NCBI GenBank assembly: GCA_938084585.1
Contig: CALKFF010000013.1
Location: forward strand, 1 to 46,759
Source of the DNA: an uncultured Flavobacteriales bacterium
Lineage (GTDB): Bacteria > Bacteroidota > Bacteroidia > Flavobacteriales_D > Sanyastnellaceae
Reading direction: 5' to 3'
Length of the DNA: 46,759 nt
The translations under genes were made by a program, and so were the position numbers. The notes beneath the pieces were generated by a model that did not search any database, had not been told where the DNA came from, and saw nothing but the letters and a program-made list of their open reading frames with translations. Shown piece by piece: positions 35,205 to 43,072 of the stretch (position 1 is the first letter of the stretch; each line of letters begins with the position of its first letter).

Positions 35205-35393
35205 TCACATGATGGTGCCGTCCTGTTCGGCGCGGGCGTTGTACTTCGACTGAAGACGAAGCCAAAACGCGAGGCCCGCCAGGCCCAACGCAATCACGCC
35301 CCAGTTGAACAGGTCGCTGATGGGCAACAACACCGATTGGAAGGTCCATTCGATGAACTGGGCGAGGGGGGTGATGAGATCTTGGGTGTTCAT
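35205..35393 (-). CDS. Small membrane protein near purD (62 aa)
   Basis: One strong transmembrane segment (about 27-47, NWGVIALGLAGLAFWL) preceded by an amphipathic helix (PLAQFIEWTFQSVLLPI). TATTTTCG (35412-35419, minus strand) lies 18 bases before the start and fits a promoter. A small protein of like shape, annotated DUF6341, is found near purD in flavobacteria as I recall; this may be its counterpart, though I cannot align it. It converges with purD, 13 bases away. Function unknown. Confidence 0.6.
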   Translation of the reverse strand: MNTQDLITPLAQFIEWTFQSVLLPISDLFNWGVIALGLAGLAFWLRLQSKYNARAEQDGTIM

Positions 35394-35411
35394 GTCTGCG
35401 AGATTGCGGAG

Positions 35412-35419
35412 CGAAAATA
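35412..35419 (-). promoter_or_regulatory. Candidate -7 box (TATTTTCG) for the 62-aa membrane protein
   Basis: TATTTTCG on the minus strand, 18 bases upstream of the ATG at 35393, predicting a leader of about 14 bases. Confidence 0.4.
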
Positions 35420-35518
35420 CACAACGCTCTGAAGAGTTCTGAAACCATTGTGGATGAACGTGGGAAAATGCGGCTTGGATGGCATGCCCAAGCGCGTGAG
35501 AATGCCGACCTTCGCACC

Positions 35519-36211
35519 ATGAAAATTGGCGTCGTCACTTTCCCCGGTTCCAACTGCGACATGGACATGGTCCATGCCTTGGGCCAAGACCTCGGATTTG
35601 ATGTGGTGCAACTCTGGCACAAAGACCGCGACCTGCAAGGGTGCGAGGCGGTCATGCTCCCAGGGGGCTTCAGCTACGGCGACTACCTGCGCAGCGGCGC
35701 CATTGCCCGGTTCTCTCCCATCATGGAGGAAGTCATCGCCTTCGCCAACCGCGGCGGGCGCGTGATGGGCGTGTGCAACGGATTCCAAATCTTGTGCGAA
35801 GCTGGTCTTCTGCCAGGAACCTTGCGTCACAACGAGAGCCGCAAGTTCATTTGCCGCAACGTCCACCTCAAGCCAGTGTCGCGCACCGCGGCCGTGTCGG
35901 CTGGATGCGACACCGACACTCCGTTGGTCATCCCCATCGCGCACGGCGAAGGCAACTACTACATCGACGACGAAGGCTTGAAGGCGCTGCAAGACAACGA
36001 CCAAATCCTCTTCCAGTACTGCGACGAGGAAGGTCAAGTCAACGCCATGAGCAACCCGAACGGGGCCTTGCTCAACATCGCCGGTGTGTGCAACGAGGGC
36101 AAGAACGTCTTCGGCATGATGCCGCACCCGGAACGGGCCTGCAGCGACGACCTGGCCAACTCCGATGGCCGCGCCATTTTGCTCGGCTTGGCCGCGCAGG
36201 TGCTGGCTTGA
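35519..36211 (+). CDS. purQ: FGAM synthase glutaminase subunit
   Basis: 230 residues. Class I glutamine amidotransferase: the nucleophile is Cys86 in GVCNGFQ, and the His and Glu lie in MMPHPERAC near the C-terminus. The opening IGVVTFPGSNCD and the LPGGFSYGDYLRSG stretch are PurQ marks. It supplies ammonia to the PurL synthase. A separate PurQ implies that a small-type PurL and a PurS are encoded elsewhere. The chosen ATG has GACCTTCG 4 bases upstream, one base from the local promoter pattern. An in-frame upstream ATG at 35450 adds residues foreign to the family. Confidence 0.95.
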   Translation: MKIGVVTFPGSNCDMDMVHALGQDLGFDVVQLWHKDRDLQGCEAVMLPGGFSYGDYLRSGAIARFSPIMEEVIAFANRGGRVMGVCNGFQILCEAGLLPGTLRHNESRKFICRNVHLKPVSRTAAVSAGCDTDTPLVIPIAHGEGNYYIDDEGLKALQDNDQILFQYCDEEGQVNAMSNPNGALLNIAGVCNEGKNVFGMMPHPERACSDDLANSDGRAILLGLAAQVLA

Positions 36212-36244
36212 CGTCTTTTGGGCGGAAAGGAAACACGAGGGGGT

Positions 36245-36252
36245 TAGATTTG
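36245..36252 (+). promoter_or_regulatory. Candidate -7 box (TAGATTTG) for dxs
   Basis: Exact TAnnTTTG match 31 bases before the ATG at 36284. A TTTG at 36217-36220 could be the -33 element, but its 24-base spacing is a little long. Confidence 0.45.
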
Positions 36253-36283
36253 TTACATCCCCTCAACCAATGATTTGAATTCC

Positions 36284-38236
36284 ATGGACGCTTACGCCGC
36301 CGGCCCACACCTCTCCAAGATCGAGCACCCCTCGGACTTGAGGTCCAAGTTCAAGCCTGAAGAACTTCAGCAGGTCGCGGACGACGTTCGTCAATTCATC
36401 GTGGACGTGGTCTCTGAAAAAGGAGGGCACTTCGGCGCAAGCTTGGGGGTGGTGGAATTGACCGTGGCGTTGCACTACGTCTTCAACACCCCTGAAGACC
36501 AAATCGTGTGGGACGTCGGCCACCAAGCGTACGGCCACAAAATCCTCACCGGCCGCCGGAAGGAATTCCACACCAACCGCCAATACCAAGGGTTGTCTGG
36601 CTTCCCCAAGCGGAGCGAAAGCGAATACGACACCTTCGGCGTGGGGCACAGCAGCACGAGCATCAGCGCCGCCCTTGGCATGGCCGTGGGCAGCCGCCAC
36701 AATGGGGCCAAGGACACCCAACACGTGGCCGTCATTGGCGACGGTGCCATGACGGCGGGGTTGGCCTTCGAGGGCCTCAACCACGGTGGTGCGGAGGACA
36801 CCAACATGCTCGTCGTGCTCAACGACAACTGCATGTCCATCGACCCCAATGTGGGTGCGTTGAAGGATTACCTCACCGACATCACAACCTCCCACACCTA
36901 CAACCGCGTCAAGGACGAGGTCTGGGAATTGTTGGGGCGGATCAGCAAGTTTGGGCCCAACGCCCAGGCGATTGCCCAGAAGGTGGAACACGCCATCAAA
37001 GGGGCCGTGCTGAAGCAGAGCAACCTGTTTGAATCCCTCAACTTCCGGTACTTCGGCCCTGTAGACGGCCACGACGTGGAGTACTTGACCAAGGTGCTCG
37101 AAGACATCAAAGACATCCCAGGTCCCAAGCTGTTGCACGTGGTCACCCGCAAGGGTGCCGGATACGCGCCGTCCGAGGCGGGAAGTCCCACCAAGTGGCA
37201 CGCCCCAGGGCTGTTCGACAAGGTGACCGGGGAGATTGTGAAGTCCACGGACACCACACCGAAGCCCCCGAAATTTCAAGACGTCTTTGGACACAGCATC
37301 ATCGAGCTGGCCAAGAAGGACCGCCGCATTGTTGGCGTGACCCCAGCCATGCCCAGCGGATGCAGCCTGAAGTTCATGATGGAAGAGATGCCCGACCGGG
37401 CGTTTGATGTGGGCATTGCCGAGCAACACGCGGTGACGTTCAGCGCGGGCATGGCCACGCGAGGACTCGTGCCGTTCTGCAACATCTACTCCTCGTTCAT
37501 GCAGCGGGCGTACGACCAAGTCATCCACGACGTGGCCCTTCAGAACCTCCACGTGGTGTTCTGCCTCGACCGAGGCGGGCTTGTGGGGGCCGATGGACCG
37601 ACCCACCACGGGGTGTACGATTTGGCCTACATGCGTTGCATCCCCAACCTGGTGGTCAGCGCCCCCATGGACGAGCAAGAGTTGCGCAACCTCATGTACA
37701 CTTCCTCGCAGAAGCACAACGGTCCCTTCGTGATCCGCTACCCGCGTGGCACCGGGTCCATGGTCGAGTGGCAAACGCCGTTTGAAGCCGTGGAAATTGG
37801 ACGGGGACGACGCCTGTGCAACGGGGACGACGTCGCCCTGCTCAGCATCGGCGCCATCGGCACGGAAGTCGTCGCAGCCGCAGAAAAGCTGGAAGCCCAG
37901 GGCGTGTCCGCAGCGCATTACGACATGCGGTTCGTCAAGCCTTTGGATGAAGTGCTGCTCCACGAAGTGTTCAGCCGCTTCAAGGACGTCATCACCGTTG
38001 AGGACGGTTGCGTGCAAGGCGGCATGGGAAGTGCCGTCACCGAATGGGCCATGGAACAAGGCTACGCGGCCAAGGTCGTTCGGCTTGGCGTGCCCGACCG
38101 GTACATCGAGCACGGCACCCAAGCCCAGCTGTACGCCGAGTGTGGTTACGACGCAGAGGCGATCGTGGCCAAGGCGACCGACATGGTCCAAGCCCGAGGT
38201 GCAGAAAGCGCCGACGAAGGGCTCCGAATTGCCTGA
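36284..38236 (+). CDS. dxs: 1-deoxy-D-xylulose-5-phosphate synthase
   Basis: 650 residues. The early His of the active site is in DVGHQAYGHKILTGR (near 80). The thiamine-diphosphate motif GDGAMTAGLAFEGLN runs into NDN near 150-185. The C-terminal transketolase part has the catalytic Glu in GIAEQHAVTFSAGMA. It condenses pyruvate and glyceraldehyde-3-phosphate at the entry to the MEP isoprenoid pathway. A TTG at 36275 would add three residues; ATG is preferred. Flavobacteriales usually use this pathway, so it is expected. Confidence 0.97.
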   Translation: MDAYAAGPHLSKIEHPSDLRSKFKPEELQQVADDVRQFIVDVVSEKGGHFGASLGVVELTVALHYVFNTPEDQIVWDVGHQAYGHKILTGRRKEFHTNRQYQGLSGFPKRSESEYDTFGVGHSSTSISAALGMAVGSRHNGAKDTQHVAVIGDGAMTAGLAFEGLNHGGAEDTNMLVVLNDNCMSIDPNVGALKDYLTDITTSHTYNRVKDEVWELLGRISKFGPNAQAIAQKVEHAIKGAVLKQSNLFESLNFRYFGPVDGHDVEYLTKVLEDIKDIPGPKLLHVVTRKGAGYAPSEAGSPTKWHAPGLFDKVTGEIVKSTDTTPKPPKFQDVFGHSIIELAKKDRRIVGVTPAMPSGCSLKFMMEEMPDRAFDVGIAEQHAVTFSAGMATRGLVPFCNIYSSFMQRAYDQVIHDVALQNLHVVFCLDRGGLVGADGPTHHGVYDLAYMRCIPNLVVSAPMDEQELRNLMYTSSQKHNGPFVIRYPRGTGSMVEWQTPFEAVEIGRGRRLCNGDDVALLSIGAIGTEVVAAAEKLEAQGVSAAHYDMRFVKPLDEVLLHEVFSRFKDVITVEDGCVQGGMGSAVTEWAMEQGYAAKVVRLGVPDRYIEHGTQAQLYAECGYDAEAIVAKATDMVQARGAESADEGLRIA

Positions 38237-38267
38237 CGTCTGAATTGGGTCTGGTGACCCCGTGATG

Positions 38268-38275
38268 TAGCTTCG
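38268..38275 (+). promoter_or_regulatory. Candidate promoter (TTG, 20 bases, TAGCTTCG) for DUF2480-polA
   Basis: TAGCTTCG ends 4 bases before the ATG at 38280. A TTG at 38245-38247 is 20 bases upstream, the expected -33 spacing for Bacteroidota. This is the best two-part promoter in the window. Confidence 0.55.
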
Positions 38276-38279
38276 GGAC

Positions 38280-38789
38280 ATGGAAGAACCCGTGGTCAAC
38301 CGTGTCCAAGAAAGTGGCCTGATTCAACTCGATTTGAGCCGAGAACTCCGACCTCGTCAGGTGGACGAGGTGGACGTGTCTCAATGGCTGGACCAAGGGT
38401 TTGTCCTTCGGGAAAAAGACTTCCGAGACAGCGTCAAACGCTGGGACGCTTCCTGCCACGCCGGCCACCTTGTGGCCCTGCATTGCACCACCGACGCAAT
38501 CCTGCCGGACTGGGCGTGGATGTTGGTGGCCCAGACGTTGAATGCGGCAGGGGCACAAGCCATGGTGGGGTCCAAAGCCGACGCATTGCAACGCGCTTGG
38601 CACGACGCCGTGCTCAACCTCGACCTCGAGACATACCGTGGACAGCGCGTCATCGTGAAGGGCTGCGCCACGGCAGGTGGCCCCAGCACCCTGGTGACTT
38701 TCACCCAGCACTTGGGGCCGGTCGTCAAGTCCCTCATGTTCGGCGAAGCCTGCAGCGCCGTGCCCATCGTCAAGAACCGCCTCGCATGA
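38280..38789 (+). CDS. DUF2480 family protein
   Basis: 169 residues. The opening EEPVVNRVQESGLIQLDL, the internal GFVLREKDFRD, the stretch AILPDWAWMLVA, and the ending GPVVKSLMFGEACSAVPI are conserved marks of DUF2480, a cytosolic family found in Bacteroidota. Function unknown. The stop overlaps the polA start (ATGA), so the two are co-translated, which hints at a role tied to DNA replication or repair, or merely shared expression. Confidence 0.9.
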   Translation: MEEPVVNRVQESGLIQLDLSRELRPRQVDEVDVSQWLDQGFVLREKDFRDSVKRWDASCHAGHLVALHCTTDAILPDWAWMLVAQTLNAAGAQAMVGSKADALQRAWHDAVLNLDLETYRGQRVIVKGCATAGGPSTLVTFTQHLGPVVKSLMFGEACSAVPIVKNRLA

Positions 38790-41602
38790 TCACCCCTCCC
38801 TCTGACAAGAAGCTCTTTCTGGTGGACGCCTATGCCCTGATTTTCAGGGCGTATTACGCGTTCATCAAAAACCCGCGCATCAACTCCAAGGGCATGAACA
38901 CGTCTGCGGTGTTTGGCTTCTTGAACGCCCTGCTTGAGGTGGTGCGAAGGGAACAGCCGACGCACTTGGCGGTGGTGTTTGACCCTCCTGGCCCCACCCT
39001 GCGGAACGAACAATTCGAGGACTACAAGGCCAACCGAGACGAGACCCCCGAGGACATCAAGCTGAGCGTGCCGTGGATCGTGAAGATCTTGGAAGGCATG
39101 CGCATTCCGGTGTTGCAAGCGCCGGGGTACGAGGCCGACGACCTCATCGGGTGTTTGGCCAAACGCGCCGAGAAGGAAGGCTTCGACGTCTTCATGATGA
39201 CGCCAGACAAGGACTTTGCCCAACTCGTGAGCGACAAGATTCGCATGTACCGTCCCGGACGCGGCGGCAACCCTCCCACCGTGTGGGGTCCCGACGAAGT
39301 GCGCGAGCGGTACGGGCTGGAAGACCCCGCCCAAGTCATCGACTTGTTGGGTCTGATGGGCGACTCGGCCGACAACATCCCCGGCGTGCCTGGGGTCGGT
39401 GAGAAGACCGCCATCAAATTCCTCCAGGCCTACGGCTCCATGGAAGGGTTGTACAACAACCTAGACCAGTTGAAAGGCAAGATGAAGGAGAAAGTGGAAG
39501 CCAATCGGGAGTTGGCCTTCTTGTCACGCCAGCTCGCGACCATCGTCCTCGACATCCCGTTCGACGAAAACTTCGAAGACATGGCCTTGTCGGCGCCCGA
39601 CGGCGCTGCGCTGGCACCCCTGCTTGAGGAACTCGAATTCCGCACCTTGTCCCGCCGACTTTTGGGCGACGCGGCCACGCCAAGCGCAGCTCCGGCCCAA
39701 GCCGCAGCTCCGGCCGCAGCGGCAAGCGGCGACGATTCCGAAGGCCAGCTGAGCATGTTTGACGCCGCCATGGAAGTGGCCCCCTCCGTCTCCACCCTGT
39801 CTTCGTTGGACGAGTCGAAGGTGGACTACGCGCTGGCGGACACCCCTGACGCGTGGGCCGACCTGGCCAAGACGTTGGCGGACGCTGGACGCTTCGCCTT
39901 CGACACCGAGACCACAGGGCTGGACGCCATGGCCGCCGACTTGGTGGGCATGTCCTTCAGCCACAAAGCTGGCATGGCCTCCTACGTGCCTGTCGACGCA
40001 GAGTCGTGGCCAGACATTCGGGCAGTGTTCAAGCCTTTGTTGGAGTCATCCGACTCGACCGTTGTGGGCCAAAACCTCAAGTACGACGGCAAAATCATGG
40101 CGCGCCACGGAGTGGACCTGACCCGCTCCCGCCTCGAGGACACCATGGTGGCCCACTACCTGCTCGAGCCCGACCAACCGCACGGCATGGACGCCCTCGC
40201 CCAGTCGTTCCTCGGCTACCAATGCATCCCCATCACGGCGTTGCTGGGCAAGAAGGGCAAGAACCAAAAAAGCATGGCCGACCTGCCTCCCGCAGAGGTG
40301 GTCAACTACGCCTGCGAGGACGCCGACATCACCCTCCAACTCGCCGAGGTGCTGTTGCCCAAACTGGCCGACAGCCAATTGGAAACGTTGTACCGGGACG
40401 TGGAAATGCCGCTGCTCTCTGTGCTCATGCACATGGAACTCCAAGGGGTGGCCTTGGACACCGACCACTTGTCGGCCTTCAGCGCCGAATTGGCGACCCA
40501 GTTGGAGGCCCTTCAAGTGTCCATCCAGACCCATGCCGGGACCCCGTTCAACGTCGACTCGCCCAAGCAGTTGGGGGACGTGCTGTTTGACCACCTCGAA
40601 ATCCCGGCCAAAGTCAAGAAGACCAAGACCGGGCAATACCCCACCAGCGAGGCGGTCCTGAGCAAGCTCAGAGACGCCCACCCCATCGTGTCGGAAGTGT
40701 TGGAGTATCGGAAACTCAAGAAGCTGAGGTCGACTTACGTGGAACCGCTTCCCGCGCTGATCCACCCCGACACCGGACGGGTCCACACGACCTACATGCA
40801 GGTGGTCGCAGCCACCGGACGCTTGAGCAGCAAGGACCCCAACCTCCAGAACAGTCCCATCCGCACGCCCCAAGGGCGTGAAATCCGGAAGGCCTTCGTG
40901 CCGAGTGCGCCAGACCGTGTGCTTGTGGCCGCCGACTACAGCCAGGTCGAACTTCGCATCGCCGCAGCCATGAGTGGCGAACGGGGGCTGATCGAAGCGT
41001 TCCGACAAGGGGAAGACATCCACGCGGCCACGGCGGCCAAGGTGTTCGGAGTGAGACTGAACGAAGTCACGCGCGACCAACGCAGCCAAGCCAAAGCGGT
41101 CAACTTTGGCATTCTCTACGGCCAGGGGGCGTTTGGGCTGGCAGAAACGCTCGGCATCCCCCGCCGTGAGGCCAAGGGCATCATCGAGGCCTACCACGCG
41201 CAGTTCTCCGGATTGCAAGCTTTCACCCAAGACTGCGTCGACAAGGCGCGGGAGGAAGGGCAAGCCACCACGCTCATGGGGCGCCACAGGCCGCTGCCCG
41301 ACATCGCCAGCAACAACGCTGTGGTGCGCGCCTTCGCAGAGCGGAACGCCGTCAACACCCCCATCCAAGGTTCCGCCGCGGACATCATCAAAGTGGCCAT
41401 GATTGACGTCGCCAAGGCGCTTGAAGGCATGGACAGCAAGCTCATCATGCAAGTGCACGACGAATTGGTGGTCGATGCCGCGGTCCACGAACTCGACAAG
41501 GTGAAGGGGCTCTTGGTGGCGTGCATGGAACGGGCGGCGAAATTGGAGGTGCCTCTGGACGTGGAAGTCTCCCACGGGCAGACCTGGCTCGAAGCGCACT
41601 GA
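38786..41602 (+). CDS. polA: DNA polymerase I
   Basis: 938 residues. Residues 1-~300 are the 5'-3' exonuclease (FLVDAYALIFRAYYAF, YEADDLIGCLA, GDSADNIPGVPGVGEKTA). A linker rich in Ala and Pro (~300-330) leads to the 3'-5' proofreading domain, whose DED motif FDTETTGLD near residue 372 is intact. The polymerase domain follows: DYSQVELRI (motif A), RSQAKAVNFGILYGQG (motif B, Phe retained) and MQVHDELV (motif C). It fills gaps and removes RNA primers. The real start is the ATG overlapping the DUF2480 stop; the open frame further upstream runs through DUF2480 and is not coding. Confidence 0.97.
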   Translation: MITPPSDKKLFLVDAYALIFRAYYAFIKNPRINSKGMNTSAVFGFLNALLEVVRREQPTHLAVVFDPPGPTLRNEQFEDYKANRDETPEDIKLSVPWIVKILEGMRIPVLQAPGYEADDLIGCLAKRAEKEGFDVFMMTPDKDFAQLVSDKIRMYRPGRGGNPPTVWGPDEVRERYGLEDPAQVIDLLGLMGDSADNIPGVPGVGEKTAIKFLQAYGSMEGLYNNLDQLKGKMKEKVEANRELAFLSRQLATIVLDIPFDENFEDMALSAPDGAALAPLLEELEFRTLSRRLLGDAATPSAAPAQAAAPAAAASGDDSEGQLSMFDAAMEVAPSVSTLSSLDESKVDYALADTPDAWADLAKTLADAGRFAFDTETTGLDAMAADLVGMSFSHKAGMASYVPVDAESWPDIRAVFKPLLESSDSTVVGQNLKYDGKIMARHGVDLTRSRLEDTMVAHYLLEPDQPHGMDALAQSFLGYQCIPITALLGKKGKNQKSMADLPPAEVVNYACEDADITLQLAEVLLPKLADSQLETLYRDVEMPLLSVLMHMELQGVALDTDHLSAFSAELATQLEALQVSIQTHAGTPFNVDSPKQLGDVLFDHLEIPAKVKKTKTGQYPTSEAVLSKLRDAHPIVSEVLEYRKLKKLRSTYVEPLPALIHPDTGRVHTTYMQVVAATGRLSSKDPNLQNSPIRTPQGREIRKAFVPSAPDRVLVAADYSQVELRIAAAMSGERGLIEAFRQGEDIHAATAAKVFGVRLNEVTRDQRSQAKAVNFGILYGQGAFGLAETLGIPRREAKGIIEAYHAQFSGLQAFTQDCVDKAREEGQATTLMGRHRPLPDIASNNAVVRAFAERNAVNTPIQGSAADIIKVAMIDVAKALEGMDSKLIMQVHDELVVDAAVHELDKVKGLLVACMERAAKLEVPLDVEVSHGQTWLEAH

Positions 41603-41692
41603 CCTCCGGTACACAATTTGGCGTGCAGAACTTTTTGCGCGCGCATGCGTACACCTGGAACGAACCTCCAAATTCGTACCAACCTGAAACGC

Positions 41693-42577
41693 ATGAACAA
41701 GCTTCGCAACTCCCTGTTCCTCGGTTTGGCCGCTGGCGTCTTCGCCTTGACCAGCTGCGGGGAACAAAGCAGCCCCACCACTTCTGGGGATTCCCTGTCT
41801 GAAGGCGCTTCCGTCACACAACGGACCACGCGCTTGAAGAAAATCTTCCGTGCGGCCCCCACGCCCATGGAAACGGCACGCATCGTCCAAAAGACGGGTG
41901 CCCAGTTCTCACAGGACCACTTGCACTCCGCCCTTGCTGCGTCGAACTACGTCACCGCAGACCGCCAAGCGGTCAACTTGGGGATATACGGCGCCGACCT
42001 CAGCTACGCCACCATTTTTGAAGAAAACGCCATCAGCTTGACCTACCTCGAAGTGGTCAAGAGCCTCGCCCGCGACCTGGGTGTGGGCGACGTCATTGGC
42101 GACGACTTGTTGACCCGCGCAGAAGCGAACCGGGCACGCCAAGATTCCTTGGTGGCCATCGTGTCTGAAGCCTTCTTCAACATGAACGAGAAACTCAAGT
42201 CCAACGGACAGGAAGACCTCAGCGGCATGCTGGTCGCGGCGGGCTGGGTGGAGAGCCTCTACCTCGCGACGCGTCACGTGGACCAAGCCAATGAAGAACT
42301 CCGCACGCGCATCGCAGAGCAAAAGCTGGTGATGGAAGACGTGCTGGATTTGGTGACGAGCTACGAGCAATCTCCTGAGCTCCAGGCCATGGTGGCGCAG
42401 TTGCAGCCGATCGTCACTGCATTTGACGCCGTCGAAAAAGAAGAAGCCAACAGCAACGTGTCCAAGAGCGGAGGCGCCCTCATCATTGGAGGCGGCCCGA
42501 GCTACACCGCGAGCGAAGAAGTGCTGACCCAAATCACCGAGGCCGTGGGCTCGGTGCGTAACGAACTCATCAAGTAA
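41693..42577 (+). CDS. Lipoprotein of unknown function
   Basis: 294 residues with a lipoprotein signal: a hydrophobic stretch and the lipobox ALTSC at Cys22. An in-frame ATG at 41645, just after ACTTTTTG, could start translation 16 residues earlier. The mature protein is mostly helical and acidic (QDSLVAIVSEAFFNMNEKL, HVDQANEELRTRIAEQKL), with a Gly-rich stretch near the end (ALIIGGGPSY). I do not recognise a named domain; similar proteins are probably limited to Bacteroidota. The next gene follows by 5 bases and is also exported, so the two likely act together in the envelope. Confidence 0.75.
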   Translation: MNKLRNSLFLGLAAGVFALTSCGEQSSPTTSGDSLSEGASVTQRTTRLKKIFRAAPTPMETARIVQKTGAQFSQDHLHSALAASNYVTADRQAVNLGIYGADLSYATIFEENAISLTYLEVVKSLARDLGVGDVIGDDLLTRAEANRARQDSLVAIVSEAFFNMNEKLKSNGQEDLSGMLVAAGWVESLYLATRHVDQANEELRTRIAEQKLVMEDVLDLVTSYEQSPELQAMVAQLQPIVTAFDAVEKEEANSNVSKSGGALIIGGGPSYTASEEVLTQITEAVGSVRNELIK

Positions 42578-42582
42578 ACGTC

Positions 42583-43011
42583 ATGAATCCATCGATGAAG
42601 CGCCTTTCCCTTTGCATCGCCGTTCTGTCGTTGCTCTCGGCTTCGGCCTCGGCACAATGCCGCACCTTCACCAAGCGCAACTGCCTCCCTGTGCTGGAGG
42701 GGTACGCCCAAAACGACAACTACAACTCGGCCGTCCTCATCGCAGGGGACGAGGCTGAATTGAGTGTCACCTTCTTGCCATCCACGGAATACCGTGTGGC
42801 CGTATGTGCCCATCCCGTCCTGGGAGACGTCACATTCGACATCCTCGACCAACAAGGCATCCGCATCTGGAGCAACTCCAACGGCGAAGACCACGTGGAC
42901 TTCAGCTTGCAGCATGCCCAACGACTTCGTTTCCGGATCCAAGTCCCCGACACGGACGCCGCCATCTTGCATGAAGGCTGTGTGTCGCTCTTGGTCGGAA
43001 GCAAAGATTGA
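42583..43011 (+). CDS. Small secreted protein paired with the upstream lipoprotein
   Basis: 142 residues (or 138 if the ATG at 42595 is used). Signal peptide ~5-24, ending SASAQ. The mature part has four Cys (QCRTF, NCLPV, AVCAHP, EGCVS), enough for two disulfides, and a beta-rich pattern (DVTFDILDQQGIRIW). No catalytic motif is visible. It starts 5 bases after the lipoprotein gene and is followed by a strong terminator, so the two form an operon. Function unknown. Confidence 0.7.
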   Translation: MNPSMKRLSLCIAVLSLLSASASAQCRTFTKRNCLPVLEGYAQNDNYNSAVLIAGDEAELSVTFLPSTEYRVAVCAHPVLGDVTFDILDQQGIRIWSNSNGEDHVDFSLQHAQRLRFRIQVPDTDAAILHEGCVSLLVGSKD

Positions 43012-43040
43012 GTCCTTCCTTCCTAACCTGCAGAAACGAG

Positions 43041-43064
43041 AAGGCCCGCCAAATGGCGGGCCTT
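43041..43064 (+). terminator. Strong intrinsic terminator, possibly bidirectional
   Basis: AAGGCCCGCC, loop AAAT, GGCGGGCCTT: a perfect 10-base-pair stem followed on the plus strand by TTTG. It ends the lipoprotein operon and also faces the converging metalloprotease gene, whose stop is 9 bases away. Confidence 0.9.
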
Positions 43065-43072
43065 TTTGTGTT

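Noticed and set aside
36263-38299. 678-residue minus-strand frame opposite dxs
   Set aside because: Its His/Val-rich sequence mirrors dxs codons; dxs is complete on the plus strand.
38384-38785. N-terminal extension of polA through DUF2480
   Set aside because: The extension is Arg/Pro-rich shadow sequence; the ATG at 38786 begins the conserved exonuclease domain.
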